Shown: positions 53,491-62,286 of the stretch, piece after piece
How positions within the stretch are numbered: the first letter of the stretch is position 1
Layout of the letters: each line of letters opens with the position of its first letter
DNA from: Lachnospiraceae bacterium
Lineage (GTDB): Bacteria; Bacillota; Clostridia; Lachnospirales; Lachnospiraceae
Assembly (NCBI GenBank): GCA_022799755.1
Contig: JAAWOU010000002.1
Span: 43,454-107,453 of the forward strand
Direction: 5' to 3'
DNA length: 64,000 bases
Made by a program: the position numbers and the translations under genes
The notes under the pieces: model-generated
The model's input: only the letters and a program-made list of their open reading frames with translations
What the model was told of the DNA's origin: nothing
The model's database searches: none

Positions 53491-56159
53491 TTCGAGTACA
53501 GAACAGAAAGCCCCTGAATCTCATCTCCCGTAAGACATTGAGAGCTTTCGGCGGGCGCAATCTCATCGCCCTGACCGCCATCGCCCTGACATCTGTGCTG
53601 CTCACCGCCCTGTTTACCATCGGAGGCTCCATGCTGGAGACAGTGCAGCAAAGCGCATTCCGCCAGGTAGGCGGGGACTTTCACGGCGGCTTCAAGCGCC
53701 TTACCCTGGCACAGACGGAGGAACTGCGCTCGGACAGTCGGATTCGGGAAAGCGGCGCCCGGCTGGGGGTGGGCGTGCTGAGGAACGCGCCCTTTGACAA
53801 GCAGTACACTGAGGTGAGCTACATGGAGGAAGCGTACGCGGAACACGGCTTCTGCGTGACGACGGAAGGCAGACCGCCTGTCTCCGGAAAGGAAGTCGCC
53901 TGTGACACCCGTGTGCTGGAACTGCTGGGAATTGCGCCAAAAGCAGGGGCGGAGATTTCCCTGACCATTACCCTGGGCGCAGGAGCCGACATGTGGGAGA
54001 TCTCAGATACCTTTACGCTCACCGGCTGGTGGGCCTTTGACGAGGCGTCCGCGGCGGCCAATGTCCGCGTGACGAGAGACTATGCCGAAAGCATCTTCGA
54101 AGACTATGACGTACCGGGGAACAGCGAATTCTCCGGCAGCTGGTTTCTGAATGTGTTTTTATCCTCCTCATCCCATATCCAGGAGGAGCTGCAGAGTCTG
54201 GCTTCGGACCATGGATACCAGAACCGGTCCATGGGAGAGGACGGATACGTGGACATAGGTGTGAACTGGGGATATCTGAAAGAATATAACGACAATACTG
54301 CCGTCAATGATTTGCTGGTGCTGGGCTTCCTGCTTCTGATCGTGATGCTGGCAGGGTATCTGATCATCTACAATATTTTTCAGATTTCCGTCACCAATGA
54401 CATTCGTTTCTACGGCCTGTTGAAAGTCATTGGTACCACGCCGAGACAACTGCGGGGTATCATCAGGCGGCAGGCATTTATCCTCTCCCTGGCGGGCATC
54501 CCCGCGGGACTTATGCTGGGGTGGCTTTTGGGGGGCTGGATTGCTCCCATGATGCAGAATCTGGGGTATTACCGGATTTCCGGTGTCAGCACGGATTTTC
54601 GAATCTTTGTCTTCGCGTCCGCATTTTCCCTCCTTACCGTATTCCTCTCCTGCGCCAGACCGGGCCGGATGGCGGGGAAAGTATCGCCCATCGAGGCGGT
54701 CAGGTACACGGAAGCGGGCCAAGTGGCAGGCAAAAACGGAAAACGAGCTGCGGGCGCAGCTAAGGGCAGGAAGCGATCCAGGGAATACAGCGCCACGCCT
54801 CTTGGCATGGCTGCGGCAAATCTGAACCGAAACCGGAAAAAGACGCTGCTGGCGGTACTCTCCCTGTCTCTGGCGGCAGTGCTGTTTCAGACGGTTTATA
54901 TCCTGGGAAGCGGCTTCGACATGGACAAATTTCTGCAGAAATTTGTGATCACCGACTTTGTGGTGGGGGATGCAAGGTATTTCAGCCAAGACTACAGAGG
55001 CAGTTCCCTGACAGAAAAGGATGTGCAGGAAATCGCCGCCACCGGTTATGCGGCGGAGGGAGGCATTGTCTGGCAGGAGCTGCATGTATCCGCCTCGGTA
55101 TCGGCATCTTATTACCGGGATCAGTGGGGCAGATTCTATGACCCGCAGACACTGGACATGCGCATGGAGCGGCTCCTCCAGCCAGACGGCGGATACAGCC
55201 ACGAAATACAGCTCTATGGCCTGGAGGCCTTTCCCATGGAACAGCTGACTGTCCTGGAGGGGAGTCTGGAGAGCCTGACGGTTCCGTCCGAAAACGCCAT
55301 TGTGGCAATCTATCGGACAGACGATTACGGAACGGTCAGAGAAAGTAGCAATTACGTCTCAGTGGGCGATACGGTGACCGTCCGCTATGAGGAGGACTGG
55401 GTCGTGCGGGCATGGGAGGACGGCAGGGAGCTGACGGCCGAGGAGACCCAATCCACAAATCCGGAGGAATACTATGTTTCGGCCAGCCGATACAGGGAAG
55501 TGACCTATACCGTGGCGGCGCTGGCGACAATGCCGGAGGTTATGGGCAGTCGATATATCAGCGGCCCGGCATTTGTATTGGGGGCGGACGTTCTGCGGCG
55601 GGACAGCAGCGCCCCGGTATGCCTGAACTACCTCTGCAACGTGAAAGAGGGAAAGCTGGAGGACATGGGCAGGTTCCTGGACGGGTATACGAAGAATACG
55701 GCACCGAATCTGGATTACGAGAGCCGGGACAAGTACGATCAAATGTTCGCCGGCCTCAGGAATACGGTGCTGCTTATGGGAGGCATCCTCTCCGGGCTGT
55801 TGATGATCCTGGGGGTGCTGAACTTCCTGAACGGGGAGCTGACATCCATTTGGGCCAGGAAAAAGGAATTTGCCATGCTTCAGGCCGTGGGAATGACCGG
55901 GCGGCAGCTGAAGTGTATGCTGGCGGCGGAGGGAATTTTCCGCGCCCTGCTGGCAGGAGGGATTTCCCTGGTACTGGGGATTTTATCGGGACAAGTGCTG
56001 GCCGGCACGGTGAGCAGGCTGCTCTGGTTCTTCACGTTCCGGCCCAATTTCTGGCCTGTCCTGGGGTTGGAGCTTGTCTACCTGGCTTTGGGTGCGGTCA
56101 TTCCCCTGGCTGTCTATCATTTTGCTGCCAGGCAGACAGTGGTGGAGCGGCTGCGCTAG
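53487..56159 (+). CDS. FtsX-type ABC transporter permease
   Basis: An 890-residue membrane protein. The first helix (about 25-47) is followed by a 220-residue outer domain, then three helices with an FtsX motif (275-395: LIIYNIFQISVTNDIRFYGL, LKVIGTTPRQLRGIIRRQAF). A second half repeats this plan: a helix at about 450-470, a 290-residue outer domain and three final helices (760-880, with EFAMLQAVGMTGRQLKCML). Ten or fewer helices in two FtsX halves fits peptide-detoxification or signalling permeases. Substrate unknown. Confidence 0.9.
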   Translation: MIRVQNRKPLNLISRKTLRAFGGRNLIALTAIALTSVLLTALFTIGGSMLETVQQSAFRQVGGDFHGGFKRLTLAQTEELRSDSRIRESGARLGVGVLRNAPFDKQYTEVSYMEEAYAEHGFCVTTEGRPPVSGKEVACDTRVLELLGIAPKAGAEISLTITLGAGADMWEISDTFTLTGWWAFDEASAAANVRVTRDYAESIFEDYDVPGNSEFSGSWFLNVFLSSSSHIQEELQSLASDHGYQNRSMGEDGYVDIGVNWGYLKEYNDNTAVNDLLVLGFLLLIVMLAGYLIIYNIFQISVTNDIRFYGLLKVIGTTPRQLRGIIRRQAFILSLAGIPAGLMLGWLLGGWIAPMMQNLGYYRISGVSTDFRIFVFASAFSLLTVFLSCARPGRMAGKVSPIEAVRYTEAGQVAGKNGKRAAGAAKGRKRSREYSATPLGMAAANLNRNRKKTLLAVLSLSLAAVLFQTVYILGSGFDMDKFLQKFVITDFVVGDARYFSQDYRGSSLTEKDVQEIAATGYAAEGGIVWQELHVSASVSASYYRDQWGRFYDPQTLDMRMERLLQPDGGYSHEIQLYGLEAFPMEQLTVLEGSLESLTVPSENAIVAIYRTDDYGTVRESSNYVSVGDTVTVRYEEDWVVRAWEDGRELTAEETQSTNPEEYYVSASRYREVTYTVAALATMPEVMGSRYISGPAFVLGADVLRRDSSAPVCLNYLCNVKEGKLEDMGRFLDGYTKNTAPNLDYESRDKYDQMFAGLRNTVLLMGGILSGLLMILGVLNFLNGELTSIWARKKEFAMLQAVGMTGRQLKCMLAAEGIFRALLAGGISLVLGILSGQVLAGTVSRLLWFFTFRPNFWPVLGLELVYLALGAVIPLAVYHFAARQTVVERLR

Positions 56160-56202
56160 GGGTGACGGGCAGAGTTTGCGGGTAGTTCCGCGAGGTGTTT
56201 TC

Positions 56203-56225
56203 GTGTGTATCACGTTGCTGTGAGC
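56203..56225 (-). repeat. Dispersed 23-bp repeat, copy 2
   Basis: Exact reverse complement of 15242-15264. After this copy GGGCA follows at once, whereas in copy 1 (read in the same direction) GGGCA comes 26 bp later, so the copies seem to differ by an internal indel. The gap 56160-56320 holds no gene. Confidence 0.75.
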
Positions 56226-56274
56226 GGGCAGAAAGAGAGAGGAGCTTCCTGCCCGGAATATAATGCCGTTTTAC

Positions 56275-56315
56275 GGGGAATTGCCCGGCAATTTGCCCGG
56301 CAATTTGCCATCCCC
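56275..56315. repeat. Short tandem repeats upstream of a promoter
   Basis: Two or three copies of a 12-bp unit (AATTTGCCCGGC) are flanked by GGGG and CCCC. Each unit is partly self-complementary. They end just before the -35 box of the acyltransferase gene. Confidence 0.5.
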
Positions 56316-56320
56316 CCGGC

Positions 56321-56349
56321 TTGACACGCATTTTTTACCATGTTATGAT
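56321..56349 (+). promoter_or_regulatory. Promoter of the acyltransferase/glycosyltransferase genes
   Basis: TTGACA at 56321-56326, a 17-bp spacer and TATGAT at 56344-56349. Its position rules out the longer reading frame that begins at the same place. Confidence 0.75.
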
Positions 56350-56407
56350 GAATGCAGTCAACAGGCGGTTGCGCCTATACAATTGCGAAAGGAACAGAAA
56401 GCGCGAA

Positions 56408-57037
56408 ATGACTACATTCCATAAGATTTTGTTTGTGTTAAAGGCATTCAGGACGATCCCGGCGTACATCATATGGAAAACGTCGAAGAACAAAAACATC
56501 ATTTACCAGGACATGTGTTTTTGGAAAGAAATCAAGCACATGAATATCGAAAATGAATTTGTGCTGTACAGCACCCTGCTGCTGGAGACGGAGGCCTTTC
56601 GGAATGTGGTGCATATGCGGCTGGGGCAGTGCGGCGGTATGGGCAGGATTTTCTTCAGGTATGTGTTTCCCCCTATGAAGACCCTTTCCATCGGCTGCGG
56701 GCATGTAGGGCCAGGGCTGTACATTCAGCATGGTTTTTCCACCATCATAGCCGCGAAATCCGTGGGCGAAAAGTGCTGGATCAACCAGCAGGTCACCATC
56801 GGATTCGAGCAGGACAGACAGCCGGTGATCGGGAATCATGTGCGGGTCTGCACCGGTGCCATTATCATAGGCGACGTTACGGTGGGGGACAATGCCATCG
56901 TCGCGGCGGGAGCGGTAGTGACCCACGATATTCCCGCCGGGGAGATCTGGGGGGGCGTGCCGGCCCGGTTTATCAAAAAGGTGAAAGGATCCTCCTTTGA
57001 CGACCAGAGCGGATCCCATGCGCCGGCACAGGAGTGA
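56408..57037 (+). CDS. Hexapeptide-repeat acyltransferase, serine acetyltransferase-like
   Basis: A 209-residue protein with a helical N-terminal third and a left-handed beta-helix made of isoleucine-patch hexapeptides: VGPGLYIQHGFSTIIAAKSV, IGNHVRVCTGAIIIGDVTVG and DNAIVAAGAVVTHD, ending in GVPARFIKKVK. The catalytic His lies in IQHGF. Related enzymes acetylate serine or sugars in surface polysaccharides; the neighbouring glycosyltransferase favours a sugar acceptor. The ATG at 56408 is used because the promoter lies directly upstream; the binding site is weak. Confidence 0.8.
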   Translation: MTTFHKILFVLKAFRTIPAYIIWKTSKNKNIIYQDMCFWKEIKHMNIENEFVLYSTLLLETEAFRNVVHMRLGQCGGMGRIFFRYVFPPMKTLSIGCGHVGPGLYIQHGFSTIIAAKSVGEKCWINQQVTIGFEQDRQPVIGNHVRVCTGAIIIGDVTVGDNAIVAAGAVVTHDIPAGEIWGGVPARFIKKVKGSSFDDQSGSHAPAQE

Positions 57038-57145
57038 GTGGAAATTTCGGAGGAATTCCCAAAAGTATTCCCGGTACTTTGGGGGATTCCTTTTTTCGTG
57101 ACAGAGGACAGGTTATTCTGCGGATTGCAGGCGAGGAGGAAGCCC

Positions 57146-57976
57146 ATGAAGATTTCCGTGATTACGGTATGTCTCAATGCCGGAGAGAAGCTCCGGGAGA
57201 CGCTGGAGAATATATTGGAACAAAGCTGCATGGATCTGGAAGTGATCGTAAAGGACGGGGGCAGCACGGACGGTTTTTTGGAAAGTTGGCAGCGGGAGAA
57301 TGCTGCCGGATCCGGGGCGGAAAGGGTCAGGGTCTTCGTGGAAAAGGACAGGGGCATTTACGATGCCATGAACCAGGCCGTGGCCCATGCCAGAGGGGAG
57401 TTTCTGCTGTTTTTAAACTGCGGGGATCTGCTTGATGACAGAGATGTCTTAGAACGGACCTGCAGAGCGCTGGAGGAAGAGGCGAAAGCGGGGACGGACA
57501 TGGACAGACTGATTCTGTACGGGGATACCAAAGGGGAGAAGAATGATGTGGCCATCGCCTCGGCCCCGCAGATTACCGGCTTTACCTGCTACCGGAACAT
57601 CCCCTGCCACCAGTCCTGCTTCTACAGCGCGGCTCTGTGCAGGGAGAGGCCCTATGACTTACGGTACAAAATCCGGGCGGATTACGACCATTTCCTCTGG
57701 TGCTTCTACCGGGCGGGGGCGAAGATGCGCCATATGGACTTCCCGGTGGCAGTCTATGAGGGCGGCGGCTTTTCGGAGCAGCGGGAGAATAGGGCCCTGG
57801 ACAGACAGGAGCACAGGGAGATCACGGCGAAGTATATGGGCAGGTGGGAACTGCTTGGGTACCGGGCCATTATGGCCTGCAGCCTTGCGCCCCTGCGGAC
57901 GGCACTGGCAGAGAGCAGGATGTTCTCCGGATTTTATCACCGGCTGAAAGAGAGGATCTACAGGAGGAAATCTTAA
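57146..57976 (+). CDS. Family 2 glycosyltransferase
   Basis: A 276-residue GT-A-fold enzyme starting MKISVITVCLNAGEKL after GAGGAGGAA. The nucleotide-sugar motifs are DLEVIVKDGGSTDG, EKDRGIYDAMNQAVAHARGE and FLNCGDLL (in place of DxD). It resembles WcaA/colanic-acid-type enzymes. It probably adds a sugar to a capsule or wall polymer, together with the upstream acyltransferase. Confidence 0.88.
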   Translation: MKISVITVCLNAGEKLRETLENILEQSCMDLEVIVKDGGSTDGFLESWQRENAAGSGAERVRVFVEKDRGIYDAMNQAVAHARGEFLLFLNCGDLLDDRDVLERTCRALEEEAKAGTDMDRLILYGDTKGEKNDVAIASAPQITGFTCYRNIPCHQSCFYSAALCRERPYDLRYKIRADYDHFLWCFYRAGAKMRHMDFPVAVYEGGGFSEQRENRALDRQEHREITAKYMGRWELLGYRAIMACSLAPLRTALAESRMFSGFYHRLKERIYRRKS

Positions 57977-58011
57977 TTGTCCTGCCATGGGACTTTCGGG
58001 AGATGCATGAA

Positions 58012-58458
58012 ATGATGAAATTAGTGAAATTGAATGTGACAGACAAAAACCAAGTAAAAAGCTTTTTTAGAGAAGTATTTACACAAGAGCCCTGGAATGA
58101 TGATTGGAGTAATGAGAAACAGCTGGATAACTATATGGTTGATCTAATCGGAAATGGTAATTCATTGACATTGGCCTATTTTGATGGGGATGAGCTAGTG
58201 GCTCTTGCAATGGGACATATAAAGCATTGGTATTCGGCAACAGAATATTATGTGGATGAATTATGTGTCAAAACCCGGCGACAGGGGCAGGGCATAGGCG
58301 GAAAATTTATCAGCGCAATTGAACAATATCTTGTAAAGCATGATATAAAAGCAATATTTCTATTGACCGAAAGGGATGTGCCGGCATATGGCTTTTATAA
58401 AAAATGCGGTTTTGAGGAACAGGAAAACAATGTAGCGTTTGCGAAATGGCTGTCTTGA
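58012..58458 (+). CDS. GNAT-family acetyltransferase
   Basis: A 148-residue enzyme. The acetyl-CoA site is seen as VKTRRQGQGIGGKFI, and the C-terminal GNAT block as AYGFYKKCGFEEQ. The start at 58012 is chosen for its distance from GGGAG; ATG at 58003 or 58015 is possible. It is clearly AT-richer than the genes on both sides and is likely acquired. Substrate unknown. Confidence 0.85.
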   Translation: MMKLVKLNVTDKNQVKSFFREVFTQEPWNDDWSNEKQLDNYMVDLIGNGNSLTLAYFDGDELVALAMGHIKHWYSATEYYVDELCVKTRRQGQGIGGKFISAIEQYLVKHDIKAIFLLTERDVPAYGFYKKCGFEEQENNVAFAKWLS

Positions 58459-58658
58459 CTTCTGCAATGATATAGCCCCCTTAAGTGTGCATCTGGAATC
58501 CGCATCCTGCCCGGACGGGATTTCACCGTAGGCGAGGATGCCGCGGCGGTTTCGGGCGCTTACCGGGCCAGAAGCGTGTACGAAATCTCAGACTGACGGC
58601 TTTTATTGCGCAAAAGCTTTGCAGGACAGCAACCGCTTATTCACGCGTTCATGTTTTG

Positions 58659-59489
58659 CTATTTTTCCGCCGAGAAGTCGGTGACTTTCTCCCGCTCTCT
58701 GTATTTCCCGGGGGAAAGACCTGTGTACTCCCGAAAGACTGCGCCGAAATAGCTTTGGGAATGGAAGCAGAGGTACTGGGCGATGGCGCTGATATCGGCA
58801 TCGGAATATTTCAGCATGTTCCGGGCGGCCTGGATGCGGCTGCGCCTGGTGTATTCCGCGATTCCCATGGACTCATACTCCTTGAATTTTCGGGAGAGAT
58901 AGGAGGGGCTGATGCCGATTTCATCTGCCATGTCTTTTAAGGCGAACTCCCGGTTCAGATGGGTGGCGATGTAATTTTTGGCCTGCTCCAGATAGGATAT
59001 CCTGGTCTTTTCCTGGCGGGCGCCACGGACGGCCCTGGCGAAGCCGAACTTGGCTTCCTCCAGGAGGCTCAGGATCTGGCCGGCGGTCTGGCATTTCGCC
59101 AGGCGCTGCAGATAGACATCAGATATGGAATAGGCGGTGTCTGCGTTCAGTCCGCCCTCTACCGCGGCCCGGGTGGCCAGAGTGACAAAGGAGCAGCAGG
59201 CATATTCCAGCTGCTTTAAAGGGGAGTCGGACATCCGGCCCAGGCGATGCAGGTCGTCCGGGCTGCCTTTGGCGCTGGACTCCTGCAGCGCCTCCAGATT
59301 GCCGGTTCGGATCTGGTTCAGCAGAATCTGCTCTTCCTGATAGGAGACATGGGCGTCTTGGTTTTCGCTGCGCTCCATCATATATTTCTGTATCCGGCTG
59401 CTGTGGGCGGGATTGTCCGTGGCAAAGGAATTGTCAGGCCTGCGGATGAGCTGTCGGATCAATCGGTTCAGGTCGTTTTCTTTTGGCAT
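58659..59489 (-). CDS. AraC-family transcriptional regulator
   Basis: A 276-residue protein. The N-terminal 170 residues are helical with no cupin motif. The C-terminal 100 residues hold the double helix-turn-helix: FALKDMADEIGISPSYLSRK and SDADISAIAQYLCFHSQSYF, ending GLSPGKYREREK. It is divergent from the GH3 gene and probably activates it. The 200 bp between this gene's end and the GNAT gene contain nothing I can identify. Confidence 0.9.
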   Translation of the reverse strand: MPKENDLNRLIRQLIRRPDNSFATDNPAHSSRIQKYMMERSENQDAHVSYQEEQILLNQIRTGNLEALQESSAKGSPDDLHRLGRMSDSPLKQLEYACCSFVTLATRAAVEGGLNADTAYSISDVYLQRLAKCQTAGQILSLLEEAKFGFARAVRGARQEKTRISYLEQAKNYIATHLNREFALKDMADEIGISPSYLSRKFKEYESMGIAEYTRRSRIQAARNMLKYSDADISAIAQYLCFHSQSYFGAVFREYTGLSPGKYREREKVTDFSAEK

Positions 59490-59538
59490 AAGTATTCCCC
59501 TTGGTCGAATGCGTTTCTTTCATGGTTGTCTGCCGTAT

Positions 59539-59544
59539 ATTATA
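59539..59544 (-). promoter_or_regulatory. -10 box of the AraC-type regulator gene
   Basis: A perfect TATAAT on the minus strand, about 50 bp before the start codon, with a T-rich but weak -35 region. Confidence 0.5.
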
Positions 59545-59571
59545 CAGGATTTTTTCAAAAAACAAAATATA

Positions 59572-59601
59572 TTTACAAAAAAGTAAAAAAAACAATAGAA
59601 T
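59572..59601 (+). promoter_or_regulatory. Promoter of the GH3 gene
   Basis: TTTACA at 59572-59577, an 18-bp A-rich spacer and TAGAAT at 59596-59601. Confidence 0.6.
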
Positions 59602-59674
59602 GGGCATGAGAATCAGGGTATCATGAAAACAGAAGCCACGGTGCGGTGGAGAATAGATACCAGGAGGTATGGAG

Positions 59675-61924
59675 ATGGACATCAGGAAATGGATTGCGGA
59701 AATGACATTGGAGGAGAAAGCAAGCCTGTGCTCCGGGCGGGATTTTTGGCACAGCCAGAATGTGGACAGGGTGGGCATTCCCTCGGCGATGATGTGCGAT
59801 GGGCCTCACGGCCTGCGCAAGCAGAAAGGGGAGGGAGACCATCTGGGCATCAACGTGAGCATCGAGACAGTGTGCTATCCCACGGCCTCTGCCCTGGCGG
59901 CTTCCTTTGACAGGGATCTGCTGCGCGACCTTGGAGCGACTCTGGGGGAGGAGTGCCAGGCGGAGGATGTGGCCATGCTGCTGGGGCCTGGCCTGAACAT
60001 GAAGCGCAGCCCCCTGTGCGGACGGAATTTCGAATATTTTTCCGAAGACCCTTATCTGGCGGGAGAGCTGGGTGCTTCCTATATCCGGGGGCTGCAGGGC
60101 AAGGGGGTCGCTGCCTGCGTGAAGCATTTCGCAGCCAACAACCAGGAGACCCGCCGGATGTCCGGTTCCTCCAATCTGGACGAGAGGACGCTGCACGAGA
60201 TCTATCTGCCCGCCTTTGAGGCTGCGGTGAAGAAAGGGAAGACCCGGAGCATCATGTGCGCCTACAATGGCATTAACGGCACTTTCTGCGCGGAGGATAA
60301 GATGCTGCTCACCGATATCCTGCGGGAGAAGTGGGGATATGACGGATTTGTAGTTACTGACTGGGGCGCGGTGAAAGACAGGGTGAAAGGCATTGTGGCA
60401 GGACTTGACCTGGAGATGCCGGGAGGCCTGGGCGTGCAGGACGGGGATATCGTAAAAGCAGTTCAGGAGGGGCGGCTGGAGGAGGCGAAGCTGGACCAAA
60501 CCGTGGAGAGGATTCTGGTATTTCTGCGGGATTACCTGGATGCCAGGAAGCCGGAGACCGTAGCTGACAGAAAGGAAATGTCAGAAAAAAGCGGCGCTTT
60601 CGCGGCTCAGTGCGCGGTGCTTTTAAAGAATGAGGGCGTTCTTCCCATTGACAGGACAAAGAAAATCGCGTTTATCGGCGAGTTCGCGGACAGACCCAGA
60701 TATCAGGGGGCAGGTTCCAGCCATATCAATGTGCCCCATGCCATAAGCGCCCTGGAGACGGCATCAGGGCTGGATGTCACCTACGCTCAGGGCTTTGACG
60801 TGCACAGGGAGGAACGAAACGACGCGCTTTTGCAGGAGGCCCTGGAGGCGGCTTGGGCGGCGGATGTGGCAGTGATTTTCGCAGGGCTTCCCGATGCATA
60901 TGAGACGGAGGGCGCGGACAGGGACGACATGGGGATGCCGCAGGCCCAGAACCGCCTGATTGCGGAGGTGGCAAAGGTGCAGAAGAATGTGGCGGTGGTG
61001 CTCCACGGCGGTGCGCCCATGGAGCTGCCCTGGGCAGATCAGGTGGGAGCCATCCTGTGCATGTACTTAGGCGGCGAGCGTGTGGGAGAAGCGGCAGTAA
61101 AGCTCCTCACCGGGGAGGAGAACCCCTGCGGCAAGCTGGCGGAGACATGGCCTCTGAGGCTGGAGGACAATCCCTCTTACCTGAACTTTCCAGGTGTGGA
61201 CGGACAGGTGGACTACCGGGAGGGCATTTACATTGGCTATCGCTATTATGATAAAAAGAAAATGGAGACGCTGTTCCCCTTTGGGCATGGGCTCTCCTAC
61301 ACGGAGTTCGCCTACAGCGATTTGCGGCTGGATAAGGCTGCCATACCGGATACGGAGGCCCTGACTGTGACCTGCAAGGTGAAGAATGTGGGCAGCATGG
61401 CCGGGAAAGAGGCGGTGCAGCTGTATGTGCGGGAGGAGAATCCCCATGCAGCCCGTCCGGTGAGGGAACTGAAAGGGTTCGAAAAGGTAAGCCTCAGGCC
61501 CGGCGAGGAAAAGGAAGTGCGCTTCGTGCTGGACAAGAGGAGCTTCGCCTACTATGAGGAGAAGATTCATGACTGGTATGTGGAGAGCGGGGCGTATGCG
61601 GTGGAAATCGGCGCTTCCAGCAGGGACATCCGCCTGGAGGGCAGCGTGCAGGTACAGGGCACGGTGGAGATTCCCATGACATTCACTTATGAGTCCGCCG
61701 TAGGGGATTTGCGAAAGACAGCCAAGGGCAGGGTTTTCCTGGAACAGATGACGGCCCAGAGCAGCCGGGCGTCTATTCAGGAAGACACGGAAGCCATGGG
61801 AGAGGGCAGTTCCAAGATGGACGAGAGGATGATGTTCGAGATGCCTCTGCGCTCCATTGTGTCCTTTGGACGGATGACCATGGATCAGCTGGACGGGCTG
61901 CTGGCTGTATTGAACGCAGAGTAG
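59675..61924 (+). CDS. Glycoside hydrolase family 3, beta-glucosidase-like
   Basis: A 749-residue cytoplasmic enzyme without signal peptide. The (beta/alpha)8 domain (1-300) has KHFAANNQETRR and the nucleophile Asp229 in DGFVVTDWGA. The alpha/beta sandwich (310-510) includes VLLKNEGVLPID and GLPDAYETEGADRDD, whose Glu is a candidate acid/base. A fibronectin III-like domain closes the structure (550-650), followed by a 90-residue tail. It removes terminal beta-linked glucose or related sugars. The ATG at 59675 is preferred over 59669 because AGGAGG then sits 7 bases upstream. Confidence 0.93.
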   Translation: MDIRKWIAEMTLEEKASLCSGRDFWHSQNVDRVGIPSAMMCDGPHGLRKQKGEGDHLGINVSIETVCYPTASALAASFDRDLLRDLGATLGEECQAEDVAMLLGPGLNMKRSPLCGRNFEYFSEDPYLAGELGASYIRGLQGKGVAACVKHFAANNQETRRMSGSSNLDERTLHEIYLPAFEAAVKKGKTRSIMCAYNGINGTFCAEDKMLLTDILREKWGYDGFVVTDWGAVKDRVKGIVAGLDLEMPGGLGVQDGDIVKAVQEGRLEEAKLDQTVERILVFLRDYLDARKPETVADRKEMSEKSGAFAAQCAVLLKNEGVLPIDRTKKIAFIGEFADRPRYQGAGSSHINVPHAISALETASGLDVTYAQGFDVHREERNDALLQEALEAAWAADVAVIFAGLPDAYETEGADRDDMGMPQAQNRLIAEVAKVQKNVAVVLHGGAPMELPWADQVGAILCMYLGGERVGEAAVKLLTGEENPCGKLAETWPLRLEDNPSYLNFPGVDGQVDYREGIYIGYRYYDKKKMETLFPFGHGLSYTEFAYSDLRLDKAAIPDTEALTVTCKVKNVGSMAGKEAVQLYVREENPHAARPVRELKGFEKVSLRPGEEKEVRFVLDKRSFAYYEEKIHDWYVESGAYAVEIGASSRDIRLEGSVQVQGTVEIPMTFTYESAVGDLRKTAKGRVFLEQMTAQSSRASIQEDTEAMGEGSSKMDERMMFEMPLRSIVSFGRMTMDQLDGLLAVLNAE

Positions 61925-62040
61925 TTAAGGACTGAAAGCCGGCAAGGCCGCTCGCATCATGGAATGATTGCCAATGCTGCGGGCGGGTGTGGGGCAACGG
62001 TGTCTGTCCGTCAAAACGGAACTCGGACAGGGCGGTAAGC

Positions 62041-62142
62041 GAGACCACATGGGCTGCATTTGTAGAGGAGATGAACTCCCTGGGCGTGGAGGAGTGCACC
62101 CGGATTCAGCAGGAGATATATGACAGATATATAAGCAAGTAA
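62041..62142 (+). pseudogene. C-terminal remnant of an extracellular solute-binding protein
   Basis: The frame ending at TAA 62140-62142 reads TTWAAFVEEMNSLGVEECTR then IQQEIYDRYISK, the typical C-terminal helices of LplA-like binding proteins. No start or upstream domain is present. It lies between the GH3 stop and an insertion sequence and probably survives from a deleted transporter operon. The rest of 61925-62286 holds only a stem-loop. Confidence 0.5.
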
Positions 62143-62163
62143 ACGTAAAATAGTTTTCGGAGA

Positions 62164-62208
62164 GGGCTGCTGCATGGGACGGTTTTGAACTGCATGGGGC
62201 AGCCCTTT
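62164..62208 (+). terminator. Terminator-like stem-loop
   Basis: GGGCTGC and GCAGCCC form a 7-bp stem with a partly paired inner loop (TGCATGG twice), followed by only three T. It could end GH3 or the lost gene. Confidence 0.5.
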
Positions 62209-62286
62209 CAAGTGCGAAAAATGGCTGCCAGCTTAACAAAATATCCTGTTTTCCCTTTAAGGAATCTATGCTAAACTATACTCAAT

